Positions 21,440 through 34,542 of a stretch of 64,000 nt of DNA are shown here, piece by piece. This DNA comes from Aquatica leii (lineage: Eukaryota; Arthropoda; Insecta; Coleoptera; Lampyridae), in contig CM069432.1 in NCBI GenBank assembly GCA_035610365.1, forward strand, positions 236,558,104 through 236,622,103, read 5' to 3'. A program made the position numbers and the translations under genes. Numbering within the stretch: position 1 is the stretch's first letter; each line of letters opens with the position of its first letter. The notes beneath the pieces were generated by a model. It was given only the letters and a program-made list of their open reading frames with translations, made no database searches and was not told the origin of the DNA.

Positions 21440-22625
21440 TGCTAATTTATCAACAACTTCATCAAAGTCGATGATCTTAAATTTTTCTCTTTCCAGGCTT
21501 AAAACTGCTAGTTCACTTGATCTTATCCCATCATTGATCGTAGATATGTGCAAAGTAATTTGCTGAACAAACGTTGACAGCTAACAATTGATTCTAAAAT
21601 AGTAAGGAGTATTTGAAGTGCGACTCTCAGGTTTGGAAAAACAACTTCTCCATACGAGATAAAGATAAGAAGTTCTAATAGAGTTTTAGATTCAATGTCA
21701 CACATTTCGACGAAGAGTCCTGTTCCAAATTCTGTGTTATAAAATTAACCCAGATTTTTACAATTCTTTTCAAGGTGGTTATCCCTGTTTAATAAATTTT
21801 TAAAAGTTAAATAAATTTATTTTGAATTTGTGGTGATAAGTATGAGACAGTTTTTGGCGTTTTCATTGCATTTTTAAGATGATTTGCTAGTAGTGGATTA
21901 AGTTTAAGTAAAAATAGTAAGCTTTTAATTGTACTATCTTGAAGCGCTATAGATTTTCAAAGGGAAAGATTTTGTATAATCAGATACTTTATAACTTATG
22001 CTTGATGCCCCATATTTTGCCACCGTTTTTTTTTCGGATGTTTACTTTTGCCTGTTTTATTAATTAATCTTCTTTCTGTTTTTTTCCAAGTTGTAAACGA
22101 TTTTTGATGATTTGAACTTCTTTCATGGCTAATCAATCTATCTTTTTCTTCGATTTATTAAAACCATATGTTACAAATGATGATTGTGTAGCGGAATTTA
22201 ATGTAGTAAACAGTAAGTAACAAAAACAGCATGCTACATTATTTGTTGGTTAATATAATAACTCAAATCGATTAATTTCTGTTCTTTCTTGGTCATTACC
22301 GACACGCCTAGAAAACCAAGATTTTCGCATTAGATGATTAGCTGATGTTGCTACTGAATTTATACTAAATCAGTTCGGAACTGTGGAACTTCTGATGTGT
22401 TCGGGTTCTCATCTTCAGAGTCTTGTGTTTGTTGTGATGTGTTGTCGCATAAAATTCTAGTAACATTAGATGTACAACCTGAATCTGAGTCTAACTCTGA
22501 TTTTGCTTCTTCATCTTTCTTATCTTCTGTTTTTTGCGATTTTTTTAATTAAATATGGTTCCATATTATTCTGGATTTCTTTTCTTGCGATAGTTTTCTT
22601 TTAAGATTCTCCGCTAGGTTGTTTC
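21440..22625 (-). pseudogene. hAT transposase remnant (N-terminus and C-terminal dimerisation region)
   Basis: N-terminal minus-strand piece near 22530-22620: QPSGENLKRKLSQEKKSRI, the basic start of TTF-type hAT proteins, then an acidic linker (TEDKKDEEAKSELDSDSG). C-terminal piece 21523-21705: FPNLRVALQILLTILESIVS, QRLFSKLLCTYLRSMMG, continuing as ELAVLSLEREK. This matches the hAT dimerisation domain (pattern FPNL..ALRILLT...A.RSFSKL...K.YLRS.M). The zinc finger and catalytic core are deleted or unreadable. It is the same broad family as 1-796, at the opposite stage of preservation. Confidence 0.75.
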
Positions 22626-23832
22626 CTAGCGCTGACACGTAAAATGTAAAAAGGAGAACTTACTTTATGGAAAATTGCAAACAATATAGTAATAAATTTT
22701 GAATATTGTCTATGTTTTCAATTAGTTATTAAACATTGTTCACAATTTTACTCATATAGTTCACTGAGTAATAAAATCGTCGAATAGATGTTTTGTGTCA
22801 ACGGCGAATATCTGACTTTCCTTCCTTATCGGATTAGCTGACTTGGTTCACAAGCTTTTGAACTAGCCGGATGGCACCACATAGTTCACCCGTTGATCTA
22901 ATCGAGACGATATCTAATGGCTAAATAAAAGTTTTAAAATAACAAGCGTGAGCACTTATTTAAAAAAATTAAAAATATATCATTTTCTTAAAAAAGGGAG
23001 ATACATATTTGGTTGATTCGCTATATCAGGCAAATCAAGAAAAGATATAATTAATTATATTACAATAATTATCCAATCTTTGTTTGTCTTAGAGACTCTG
23101 CGAGTGACGCCTGGGGAATGATAGACCCCCTTCCTCCTTCTTTTGCTACGCCACTGGATAATATCAACTGATAGAAATCAATTTTTAACAGTAATTTGAC
23201 AAAACTGAAATAAAACTTTTATAATGCTAAAAAGAGTATACTTTTGTCTATGTACTACATTTGGTATTACATAAATTTTATGTAATTTCAAAAGAAAATA
23301 CTTATGTTATTATTATTATATTTTAAGTTGCAACTTTTTGTAAAAAAAAAATTACATCTAAATTCCAAAAATTTGAATATGATACTTATCACTAATTAAT
23401 TGATACCATACATATTTTTTTTTAATTTTTTCACTCGTAACTTTTGATTTTATTTGAATTCAAACTCAGGAGTCAGAACTTGTTAGTCCGGTAGTAAAAC
23501 AAAATTGATTTTCGATGGATCCATTTGATTTCATAATAATTAAGTTTGTCAATATTCATACTTTACTAAGTTCAAACGATCTTCCAGGTAAAATGAAAGA
23601 AAACGTTTAATGAAACTGCCGTACATTTTATTATCCCAAATACACATTTTACAATCTCTTATCTCTGTAAGGAATTGTTACAACAGTATAAATGGTTAAT
23701 TCTAAAGAAAACCGGCGTTAGCTACAAATAGGAAAACAAACATTCTTCATATTTTAATTGGGAATTTTATATGTATTAAAAAATAAAGGATGGGATTCTT
23801 AATAGAACGGTTCGCCTCCTGGTAATGTTTAT

Positions 23833-23961
23833 AGTTGTCAATTGGTCAAATTAATGATCCCTTTGTTAGGAGGTTGGACAGAAGCAAAAGAAAAAACTAA
23901 AGTTGATGCTTGTGTTCAACCTCCTAAAAGAAGGGATCATTAATTTGATCAATTGACAACT
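23833..23961. repeat. Near-perfect 44-bp inverted repeat (hairpin)
   Basis: Arm 1 (23833-23876) starts AGTTGTCAATTGGTCAAATT and arm 2 (23917-23961) ends AATTTGATCAATTGACAACT. They pair almost throughout, with a ~40-nt loop rich in A. It could be a tiny foldback element or a hairpin transcript. No target duplication was identified. Confidence 0.7.
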
Positions 23962-23979
23962 TAAAAAATTACAATTACA

Positions 23980-24100
23980 ACAGCTGACGGCGGCTGAGCC
24001 TGAGGTCTCCTTAGGACACGAGCCCTTGCATTGTGGGGTCTTGCGTCCGCTAGTTACTCATCTGGATTGTGGATATTGTCAGTTGGTCCGGGAAAGCTTT
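23980..24100. other. Short GC-richer island
   Basis: About 120 bp of clearly higher G+C (CTGACGGCGGCTGAGCCTG and following) between a hairpin and a Penelope-like fragment. No gene was recognised. It may be the 3' tail of a repeat. Confidence 0.3.
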
Positions 24101-24184
24101 AAGAAAGTTTTACTTAATTTTTGCTCGTTTTAATTAATATCAAAGTTAAAAACAAATAGTAAACACTAACAAACTTTCAAATTG

Positions 24185-24910
24185 ACATTTCGACAGTGCT
24201 ACTTCTTTAGAAAACTGAAACTGAAAACATTGAATCATGGGTCCTTATATCGCGTTGTTTCACGATTCGTGACGGTTTCGGTTCATCAGCCTTGTGTTCT
24301 CCTATCGGGGTAACGATGTTGCCTCCTGTTTGCCCTACATATGGCAATCTGCACGTGCAAGGGATGTGGTAAGCCCAGTTTCCTTTATGTGGTGCGGTTG
24401 TTTTCTTGGATTTTGAAAATCAGGTGTTTATTTATTTATCCTATTGAATACGACCACTTTGATGCTTTTAGCTAATTTGTTTGTGCAGCCTTTTTTGTAT
24501 GGAAGAAAAGTGGTCGCAACGGGGTCTTCTTTGTTTGGTAGACTTTTGTCTTGTATGATGGCTGCTTTATCTAAACCTTTCTATTTCGGGGCATTTGCTA
24601 GATTGTTGCGCTCAGTTTTCAGGCAGTTGGGTTCACTGAGTCTTGGCCCTATGGACTAACGGTTTTAACACACCAACTTCTAAGCAGGTTGGTGGTGCAA
24701 TTCGGCATTGAGGTTTCTGTCGGTGTGTGTCTGTTTTCTATATACTTGGAGTTCCAGGGTGTTGTTTATCTTTATCCACCAACGGGATGGTTTTGTTTGT
24801 TTGGAGCTCTCTGTAAATTTGATGTTTAGTTCTAAATTATTAATGTGATCCAGAAATTTGTTGAGGGTGCCTGCTTGGTGTGGTATCAGTAGTTTACTTT
24901 AAAACTTGCC
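24185..24910 (-). mobile_element. Penelope-like element fragment: RT C-terminus plus GIY-YIG
   Basis: Reading the minus strand from 24910: GTLNKFLDHINNLELNIKFT, then LELQVYRKQTHTDRNLNAEL (compare the VYRKPTHTD block of Penelope-like RTs), LSEPNCLKTERNNLANA, LPYKKGCTNKLAKSI, and the endonuclease GNWAYHIP-CTCRLPYVGQTG at about 24320-24390. Several stops and shifts are present. A CTAAAGA..GTCGAAATGTC motif at about 24187-24220 (minus) sits where other copies carry a hammerhead-like core. Confidence 0.8.
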
Positions 24911-27443
24911 AATCTCAATTTTAAAGCATCGCTGGTCCTATAGTTGTTAATGGTGCGACATTATTATGCAAAAGATGAAATCAGTTTAATGTGTATGATA
25001 TATGTGTAAGTATGTATGTACATACAAAATATAATAGAAATAAACAGATCGTAATATGTTTTTTTTTGCGATTATTAGGGGTAAAAGGTTAGAAAAAAGG
25101 TTTTTAGTTAGTGTTTCTGTTTTATCGCATTTTCAAGATTCACATAAAGCCTCATCACCATATACTATCGTGAGTTCACGATAAATCCCACATGATTGTG
25201 TATTTATTGCATTAATAAATAGAATCTGACTTCAAAGTCAATTCTAGTTAACGTTTGCTTTAAAATTTTTGTTTGGGCATGTAATAAGGAATTTTTTTTG
25301 TTATTTAATTATATATTTTTATTAGGCATTCTGCTGACGTAAATGTATAATAATATATAAAAATAAAACTATGCTGCTCGTTAGAATTTGGTGGGTGTTG
25401 CTGATTGATCACCAAAAATCAATATTGATAAGATGAATTATGTAATACCATTTGTTGTGGATTGTTTGCTTTGTGTTTTAGGTATGCTAGTCTAAATTGA
25501 TTTATTAATTAAACTTCTGCTTTAGATGCTTTACTAAAAATTCTGTCAATAAGCACCTGTTGCTTCTGACATTTAAATACTTTACATTTCGAATGTACTA
25601 AACTTTTTGATTTTAGTTCTTAGAGGTTTCCTTAATAAATTGCGAATGGTCTGTTTCAAACTTTGTCTCTCATTAAAATCTTGACATATTAAATTTATGG
25701 CTTCTTTTCAGCTTATTACCATTATTGAGATTGTAATCAATAATTTATGGTATGTTATTATACATGTAGTTTTTTTATAATGTTTATACAACAAGTACGT
25801 AGATAAATATTTTCATCGTCTTTAATTAAAATGTAATTCTAGACTTGCCTCGGATTTATACTATGTGTATTTGACGATTGTGTAATCTTTTATTTTTCGA
25901 CCATTATTTTGAAATTCATTAGGTTTTTATAAATGTTTTGAACGCGGTTAGAAACTCTTATGATTCTTAACAGCAAATCGTTTGTGTGATCTGATTTACC
26001 GGATTTTTATTTATGTTATGTTAAGTATGGAGGAAGATATAAACATAATAGATTCTTCAGTTTTGTAAGCATTCATGGAATATTATGCATTGAGAATTGT
26101 CACGTCGCGTCGTTTCTTGCGGCGAATACCGCATTGCACTGATATTTCTATTTCTTTAAAAATAGTAATTGAGTTACTATTTAAATAACTTGGACAATTT
26201 CTCAGACAAAACATAATGCATAATTCAGTCTGTTTGACTGTTTTTAACTTATTAATTAGGTGACTTATTGTTATCTGAAGTACACATTTATCTGAAAATA
26301 TTTTTAGATTTTAACGTTCCTACACGAAAAAAAATTGTCTATTCAATTTTTCTGAAGTAGTATATGTTAGTACTATTTATGCATTTAGATATGCATATGT
26401 ATACATACATACATACATATAAGTAATGGTGGTTTGCTTTTTCTTTGGACTCCACAATTATTTATATTCATTATTCAAATAGGACAGAATCAACATTTTA
26501 AATAAGATCGCGATCACCGATCATCGTAAAAACCAAATCGAAATCGCAATCATCGATCGTAAATAATGGTGTGATGGTGTGCATTCTTATTAGTTTTTTC
26601 TTGTTTCTCTTTCTTGTGCGTATGACGTTACGTATGGAGCACCAACAATGTAAATACATTGTCAACGTCCGCCGATTGCTTACTTAACTCGGGGATTTTT
26701 AATTTTTTACATGATTTATATCAATATTCCGACAACGAATTTTACTAAAATCCCATCAGGTATCTTGCCTTTAACTTGTACATTACCTCGAGATGGAAAT
26801 CCTAGACTGTACTTGTCACGGATATGCCATAACCAGAAATATCCAATTTTATTAATCATTTTTGACATCATTTGGGTATGTTGTTAGACGTTCTATCAGT
26901 GCCTTCATCCATATCTGGTTCTGCTTGAAGTTCTACAATGAACGAAATTCAGCAACCCCATTGCAATTTTATATCGGAAATATTGCCAACGATATTTTCG
27001 AAAAGATCTTGAGTAATACAAACTGCATTTTTTTAAGATAAATGCTGTATTAGAAAGTGCTCCTCAATACTGTTTCTACTATTTTATTGACAGTGCATAC
27101 CGATGCAGGGTACAATGCAATAGATACTACCTAGAGAAGAGAAATATATAATTTATTCGTAAAATGAATGGCTCACCTGAATCTGTATTTAGTTGTTCGT
27201 TAGCTGCACCCATACCTCGAATCTATGAAAAAACAGTTTTCAATAACATCTTGATTAAAAAGATAAAGTAATGTATTCTAGTTCGTATGTTTTGTGTAAG
27301 TATTTGTACATAAGTACTAACCATCAAAGTGTTGCTAAGTAAAATCTTCTTTTGAAGTTTTATCAAGTTGGCGTGTGTTTATACGATTAATAAGAGACAA
27401 ATGATTCCACTGTAGGCAATACTTTTTTTTCTGTATCTTTACT
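24911..27443. other. A+T-rich region; short ATAC microsatellite
   Basis: No gene recognised. A (ATAC)n-type microsatellite lies at about 26400-26420, and diverged GATCG/CGATC palindromic repeats at about 26505-26560. Confidence 0.45.
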
Positions 27444-27451
27444 GTCTAGAT

Positions 27452-29472
27452 CAGTGTTCCGCAAACTTTTTATGTTCACGGTACATCTGCCAAATCAAAA
27501 AATGGTAGAGAGGTATGTGACCCTGCTTAACTGAGCATAGGCGATCCAAATTTGGAGCAATTTTTGATAAGGTTGTTCTGATCTTCTCGTCGATCTTCCT
27601 CAAGCATTCTCTTTTTTTTCATTTAATTGTAGTGAGAGTTGAAAACCCTATTTCGTATAAGTAGGCCGTGGCGAATGGTAAGAGAATTGCAATAGCACGC
27701 TTTGAAAGCAGTGGTTACTTATTTTTTATATACCGCCAAAAATATACTAGCTCCGTTTCGGAAAATTTTAGTTTTGATGTTCAATCTGTTTTTAGCTCCA
27801 TGAATTCTTCCTGCTCGTTCATCAGTAAGTGTCCAAAGGTCTGAGAATGGATTTCGTACCCAGTCGATAGGTTGCAGGTTACAGTTAGGAAAATTACTGT
27901 TCATTTTTTCTGCTAATAACTTCGTGTTTCACTATCAAACCATGCATCTTTTTTCTTAATCGGCAGCCATGACATTTGGGAACATGTCACTTGGTAGCGT
28001 GGCTGATCTATAACTCCAACAAAACTTTCAATCTTGTCCGATGACATTAAAATATTAGAATTCCTACTTTGCATTTTTTGTTGAGCTTATTTAAATGAAC
28101 GAATATGTCTGCCAGATATACGAGTTTCGCTAGCCATTCTTCTTTTTTAAACAGAGATGCAAAATTTTATCATTAGGCTCACTAAAAACGTCTGAGTTTC
28201 ATTTTTTAGTTCGTAAATCAGAGAAAACTTTTCCGCGAGAAAGTCATTGTACTTCTGCATGAAGCAGAAGTGACTGATGATCTGCTCTCATTTCCTGACA
28301 CACTGCATTAAATAGACAAGATTTCAGAGGTCGCGACATTATGTAATTAACAATTTTGCGCAATTTTGACTACGTCTTGTAAGACAGACAACAATTCATT
28401 AGGCATATATTTCGTCATGAGTGCTTCCCTGCGTAGAAAGCAATTTCATTTTTTAATATTAGGATTTTTTTTCAGATGCCTTGGTTACGAATCCCTTAGT
28501 TTTTCCTGTCATAGCTCCTACTGCGTCTACTGTTCAAATACTTATGCAGTTGTTTCAATTCCAAATTATGTTCACTGAAGAATTGGTCTATTATGGAATA
28601 TTTCTTTTCCAGCGGTAGAAGTGGGTGGTGGCAGACAATATAAAAAAATCCACCTTTATTTTATATTCGTCAGTGTATCTCACATATGAGATGAGATGCG
28701 CGTTACCACTGATATCAGTAGACTCGTCGACTTGTAGCGCAAAATCTCCACTAAGCCTTAGTTTTTCAATCAACGTTGATTCAATGTCGCAAGAAATATT
28801 AATGCGACGTGAGATCGTATCTATTGAGTCGGGTATTTTTTTTATTTTCTTAGCGACTTCATCATCATAATTTTGACAATTTCTTTGCAGACAGTTAAAA
28901 TTGATGTTTTGAAAAACAAACTCCTGTTTCTTAGACTGGCCTTTCAAACGTTGAAAAAGGCTTTGTCGTTTTGAACCACCGATGGGCGTTTAATAGTTAA
29001 ATGTCGTAAACTGGACACTATCGAAGTATTACCCAAAGTTTCTCCACAAACAAGACATTTTGGGATTTCACATATTTGTCTCCGCAATATATAACGCCAT
29101 AACTTACATAGCTCTTATCATATTTTCGATTGACAAGTTTAGGTTTTTTCTTCGTTGACTCTGCGTCTTCTTGGGAATCATTAGATTCCTTTGACAAACG
29201 TACGGAATGTTTAACGAATTTATCGATTATATTTCGTATTATGGTCTATTTATTTGTAATCAATTACGTTCCCGACGACACAATCAAAAACTGGCGGTAA
29301 GTTACGGGCAAATGGCGGTTTTGTATACAAAAGCGCGTGACGATGACTAAGCGAGGCGGAGCGTTACGTAGACCAAAGTCACACTGACACGCGCATGTGA
29401 TCAGCAATAACTCGTGCGAACTAATAACCACGGTACACCAGTGCGCCGCGGCACACACTTTGCGGAACACTG
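27452..29472 (-). mobile_element. hAT element (BED/ZBED5-like), TSD conserved
   Basis: The ends are CAGTGTTCCGCAAAC at 27452 and the mirror CTTTGCGGAACACTG ending at 29472. Flanking 8-mers are GTCTAGAT (27444-27451) and GTTTAGAT (29473-29480), matching 7/8. The 2,021-bp length fits a slightly deleted hAT. The coding strand is minus. Confidence 0.85.
27600..29110 (-). pseudogene. hAT transposase of the ZBED5-like group, broken
   Basis: A BED-finger-like stretch at about 28980-29070 (CLVCGETLGNTSIVSSLRHL) leads into 28591-28947, where IDTISRRINISCDIESTLIE and LRLSGDFALQVDESTDISG appear. The D-E-S-T-D block contains the first catalytic Asp of hAT transposases. C-terminal pieces at 27719-27904 read QPIDWVRNPFSDLW and LTDERAG, like the WVRNPF...LTDEEQE region before the dimerisation domain of ZBED5/Charlie-like proteins. 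Many stops are present and the middle is missing. Confidence 0.75.
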
Positions 29473-29480
29473 GTTTAGAT

Positions 29481-32400
29481 GATAGCGATTTATCTTGACA
29501 ACAATTGTCAACTCCGATTTTGATGCTGCCAAACATTTTCCTAGGCATGTACGATCAACTTACACATCATTGGTTGTAAATCCATGAAATTTTGTCATCT
29601 ACACGATGAGAGAAGGATATATTCATATTAAATGCAATACCAATTTTATTAAAACAAATAATATTTCTAGTACCCAATCAGAAGTGGTGCCTATCAGAAT
29701 AACAGAAAAATGGTATAGTGAATAAATTATATTGAACATTATTTCCTTAGCATGTTTCGATCATAATTATAATATACCGGTTGCGTTCATTTACTGACTA
29801 ACTCTCGCGTCCTGACCACCTGACAAGTTCTGTGAGGTCGCATAACTTGCTGATTCCCTTGATAAATGTATATTTTGCTGGAAATATAAATTCTATTAAA
29901 AGTGAAAACTCTAAGTTCATCCCATTCTGGCATCACTTTTGCTTTAATCTTTACATAACGTCATTCAGAGATCCTCGATCAGCGTTGAAACATCGTGTCC
30001 AATCTTTTAATGAGGATAACTCAGCCAAAGGATAGTTGTGTTTTCTGAGATAACGATAAGCATTGGGACTCACACGCCAAAAAGATATTTCTCATGCTAT
30101 GTCGTTTGGACTTCAATGAATTTTTTTTGGATGGATTTGACAAGTGCAAAATTTGTTTAGGTGTAAATATTATCCCAAAAGTTCTGAGATCGGGTATGTT
30201 GGTTTTAATTTTAGGTATTTTTTCTTGTTAATTCTTTACCTTTTTTTACATATCAACTTCTGGCTGGATTATATTTATACTTTTCTTTTCCTTATCTAGA
30301 ATCTTAACAGCAATAAAATATATCACCTTTCACAATAGCGATAAATCAAACTTGCATATGTCGTAGTACTAGTCCTGCTTGATATCGGTTTAGTATATTA
30401 TCCTGTGGTCCTAGTGATCTTATTCAAACGTTCGTCGTTGTCTTTTCAAATGATCTTCACATGATCTTTTGTTTTGAACGCTAGATTCAGGTGGCACAAT
30501 ATTCTGCAATTCTTTACACTATAGTTCGAAAATTTTTGTTTAAATATAAGATCGTTTTGTGTAAAGTGGATGGAACAAACATAACATAAAAATTTCATCC
30601 ATTGCTGTTGCCTCTCAGAATTCTTTGGAAGCATAATAAAAAAAAATTGTAATACTGCACTCAAATATTGCACAACTAGTATTTGTAAAATATAAACAAT
30701 TAAACCCTATTTCACAAAGTCCTAAACCACACAAATATAAATATAAATATAATAATATAAACTTCATTGAACCATTTTCGATGACAAAACTGTTAAAAGC
30801 AGTCAAAACAAGACCGCTACCGGTATTTGATTGTTTTTTTTATATATACCAGGTTGATTTTTTAATATTTGATCGAAATTTTGAAGTTAAACGTTAAAAG
30901 CATTAAATTAATGAGAATATTGGAGATATCTAATTTTTAGTTTTAACTTGAGCACAGTCACTATTTTTTTCGAAACTGGTGGAGCAACAAAGTTGAGAGT
31001 TGAGCAACAAATTAGCAATAAAAGAGCACTGAATTTTGGTATAAGTTTTATTCTATTGTGCTACAGTGGTTGTGTCAGTTTAATAGTAAAGGCAAACTTA
31101 AGTCAGTTTTCGATCATCAACATCAATGATGCGATTTTTTAACTGTCGATGGTGTGTGAAGTTACATCAACTTCACATAATATGTATTTAATTTTTACAG
31201 TTAACAACTGTTGTAGATGTTTAATTAGTTTAGTTTTTACGACTTGGTTCATTTAATAAAAATAATTATGAATGATTTTAATCACGAATATAAGAAAAAA
31301 TATGGGTAGATTCGTCTGGAAGAAGAAATGTGTAGTAACAGCGAGCATATCCTGTAATCAAACGTTTTGATTGTTGCAATGAATTTAACGTTATTGTTAT
31401 TAATGTTATATTTCTTGATATACAATAGATAGACTTAATCTAAATGTGTAATTGTCTCGGAAACCATACATCTGCGGACAATCGATGCGAGACTTCCTGT
31501 ATACAAGTAGATTGTTAATGTAGCCTTGTAATTTCTTAAACAACTATCTAAAGTTTATAGAGTAACACCATCTGAAGTAGGATCGTGTATACGTAAACGT
31601 TACCCACACGTTATCCATAAAAGTAGCAGCAACAAGTTTTTTTAGTAAATTAAATCAGCTTCTAAAAATTTATGATTTGTTAATTTATGCAAATTTTGGG
31701 ATTGTCATACCTATGAAAAATTATATACAATAAATACAATAAAATATAACTTAGAATAATCTAATACTTCAGAAAAAAGAATACATAAATAATGTATATA
31801 GCATAAGGATTCTTATTATCTTCGGCGTTTCCAGTTGGATCTTAATTTTATTGGAAATAACATGCAGATTTTTTTTACAATAACGTAATAAAGTTGCAAG
31901 GGTATTGTTTATTTATTTATATTTTTTTTTGATTTATAGTATGCTTTTATTTAAAAACAAAATGCAATCATAATTTTAAATATGGAGTATAGATTTGAAA
32001 CACTACAAACTATAAACAGCAAATTGGCCAATGCTTGTTGAAATATACATTTACTTTTTCTCTGCAATAACACTAAAATGTTCTTTGTTATCAATATTGG
32101 CAGGCTCCGTTAACTTCGCTTGCCTGAAAAATAAAAATAGTTTTTCTATTTTGTCTTTATAATGAGTTACTATGAAACGCAATTCAGTATTGAAACAGGC
32201 TCTATTTCGATATGCAATATTTTGATTTTTAGGATTGGTAACAAGTAACACTGTACAACATAACCTAAACAACTGCAACTAACACGACAAATTTCATTTA
32301 TTTTCAGTAATAGTACAGTCGTTGTAAACCTTAATTATAACTAAGCAAGTGTCCTGCGCATTTATTGTTATGTGACTCTTCAAGTTTGGCGTTGCAAGAA

Positions 32401-32539
32401 AGTTTTGCTGAACTGTAGTATTATTTTCTACAGTGACTTCATGTATTTTTGAATTACTAAACACAGTGACACACTGTAACATCAATTTGATTTACTTGGC
32501 TGACAGGATAACGATTGGACACTTCAATTTATTTTAAAG
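29481..32539. other. Region without recognisable gene
   Basis: Several open frames of 60-75 codons occur on both strands, but none shows a domain, a consistent composition or a partner piece. Composition is A+T-rich like known introns in this window. Confidence 0.4.
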
Positions 32540-32600
32540 CTTCTTCTTCCTCTTCTTCTTCTTCCTAAGCTTATAGCTCGTTCTTTCCCTCTGGAGATCC

Positions 32601-34200
32601 CTACAGGCCATTTCTCCATCTTTTCCTCGGCCTTCCTATATTTCTTCTGCCTTGTGGTATTTTATCTCGGGCTTGCTTTACCACGCGATCTTCATTCATC
32701 TTGATGATGTGTTCGTCCCATTGATTTCGTCTGTCTGTTATCCACTCCGATATTTTTGTTATTCTACATTTATTTCTGATATTAGTGTTAGGTACTCTGT
32801 CTAGTCGAGTTTTCCCTTGTATTCTCCGTAGAATTTTCATCTCAGTCACTTCGGCTAGCTGTTTCGTTTTTGCGGTGTCTTGTCGTGTTTCAGCTGCGTA
32901 CGAGATGATGGGTCTAATTATACTTTTGTAGATCTTGCTTTTTGTTTCAGGTAGCATACATTTATTGCACCCTATTGTATGATTTAGGCATCCCGCTAGG
33001 CGATTTGCTTTTATAACTTGGTGTTTTATTTTTTCCTCTAGACAACCATCACTAGTGAGCAGCACTCCTAAATATTTTGTTTCCATTATTTGCTCAATAA
33101 TTTCGTCATCTACTGCTAACTTGCATCTCACTGGATATTAAGCGATCGTTATGGTTTTTGTTTTACTGGAGGATATTTTGATAATATAATTTTTGCACAT
33201 GTTATTAAATTTATATAGTGTCCTTTGCAGGTCATTTTCGTTCTCTGCTATCAATAGGGTGTCATCCGCAAATGTTTGTTTCCCATTTTGTAACCTGGCA
33301 TGTCTTTTAAACTTTTAATTATTTCATCCATTATAACGTTGAAAAGTAGTGGACTTAAGGAATCCCCTTAAGTCCCTAATACCTTTTGTCATATTTATAG
33401 GCTCAGTTAGCTCTCCATTACATTTTATTTTGATTTTACCATTGATGTATATTTCTTGTATTAGCTCACTTATTGTGCCTGGTACATTTCTTCTTTGTAA
33501 CATGTTGATAACGTCTGTCAGTCGTACCGTGTCAAAGGCTTTTTGTAGATCAACAAAACACATAAATGCGGGTTTGTTATATTCAAGTGACTTTTCAATA
33601 ACCTGTTTTGTCACAAATAATGCATCAGTGCATGATCTTCCTGTGCGCAATCCTTGTTGTTATTCTTCCAATTTGATCAGAGGGATTAATTTATTGGTAA
33701 TAATTTTGGTAGTAAGTTTGAGCATCGTATCGAGTAAGTTAATGCCCCTGTAGTTCTTAAGTTTCAGTTTATCTCCCTTTTTAAACATAGTTATGAGAAT
33801 GCTAGTTTTCCACTCTTGCGGTCTAGTTTTACTTTTAAAAATCAGTTTTAATAAAATTGTTACTTGATGAAGGAGGTCCTGTCTTCCATATTTAATGAGT
33901 TCATTTGGTATACCATCCTCCCCTGGGATTTTCTATTTTTTAAACTTTGGTTTGCTTTTTGTACTTCTATTTCTGTTATTTCCACTGATGTGTTTGTTTG
34001 TTACCTTCTCGTTTGTTTCCTGTGCCTTGACTTCTTTTGATTGAAAAAGTTTGGAGAAATACTTCATCCAAGACTATGTTTCAATTTTCTCTGCAGTTAT
34101 GAGCTCTCTAACTTCCTTCCTCTGATCTCTAATTAGTCTCCACATTTGTTTCTGCTGTCCATAGAAGTAATGTTCTATATGTTTTGAGAAACCTGCCTAG
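32601..34200 (-). pseudogene. LINE reverse transcriptase and C-terminal region
   Basis: Minus-strand pieces: IPGEDGIPNELIKYGRQDLL near 33900, then LKNYRGINLLDTMLKLTTKI near 33720-33770 (RT motif 2), a stop near 33660, then QGLRTGRSCTDALFVTKQVI and FMCFVDLQKAFDTVRLTDV (motif A, 33500-33650). QTFADDTLLIAENENDLQ near 33230-33270 is the FADD catalytic box. The C-terminal part, 32601-33131, has TKYLGVLLTSDGCLEEKIKH, ISYAAETRQDTAKT, KILRRIQGKTRLDRVPN and GRPRKRWRNGL, the usual tail of arthropod LINEs. Frame changes occur at about 33130, 33320 and 33660. Confidence 0.85.
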
Positions 34201-34542
34201 TAGTCCTGTTTTATCTTCCTTATTTTGCCCATGCCCTATTTCTTATGTGTTTGTACTGCTCGTATGACTCTGCTGTTGGGTTCTCTTTGTATTTGTGGTA
34301 GGCATTTCGTTTTTGTTGTGCTACGATTTTAACTTCTTCTGAGAACCAAAGCGTGACTTTATTCTTTTGTCTATTGTTTGTTTTTATTATTTTTGTGCCG
34401 ATTGCCTCAGCTGCTGCTTTTTGGATATTTTCCTTTATTTTACTCCAGCCAGTGCTTACATTTTCATCGGTCGTTCTTGGTTGTAAAACATTTTTATTGT
34501 GACCTTTTTAGCAGTTCTACGTTGAATTTTTGTGTATTGTAT

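Larger units (their letters stand above)
20674..23156 (-). mobile_element. TTF-type hAT element with nested solo LTR
   Basis: The right end, GCTACGCCACTG at 23145-23156, mirrors a degenerate left end, TAATGGCGTAGC at 20674. Flanks AGTAATAT (20666-20673) and GATAATAT (23157-23164) look like a diverged 8-bp duplication. The minus strand carries remnants of a hAT transposase. A solo LTR (20892-21334) sits inside the 3' part. Without that insertion the element is about 2.0 kb, shorter than intact members, implying an internal deletion. Confidence 0.7.

Noticed and set aside
33349-33753. 134-codon frame on the + strand
   Set aside because: It is the antisense shadow of the LINE reverse transcriptase, which has recognisable motifs on the minus strand.
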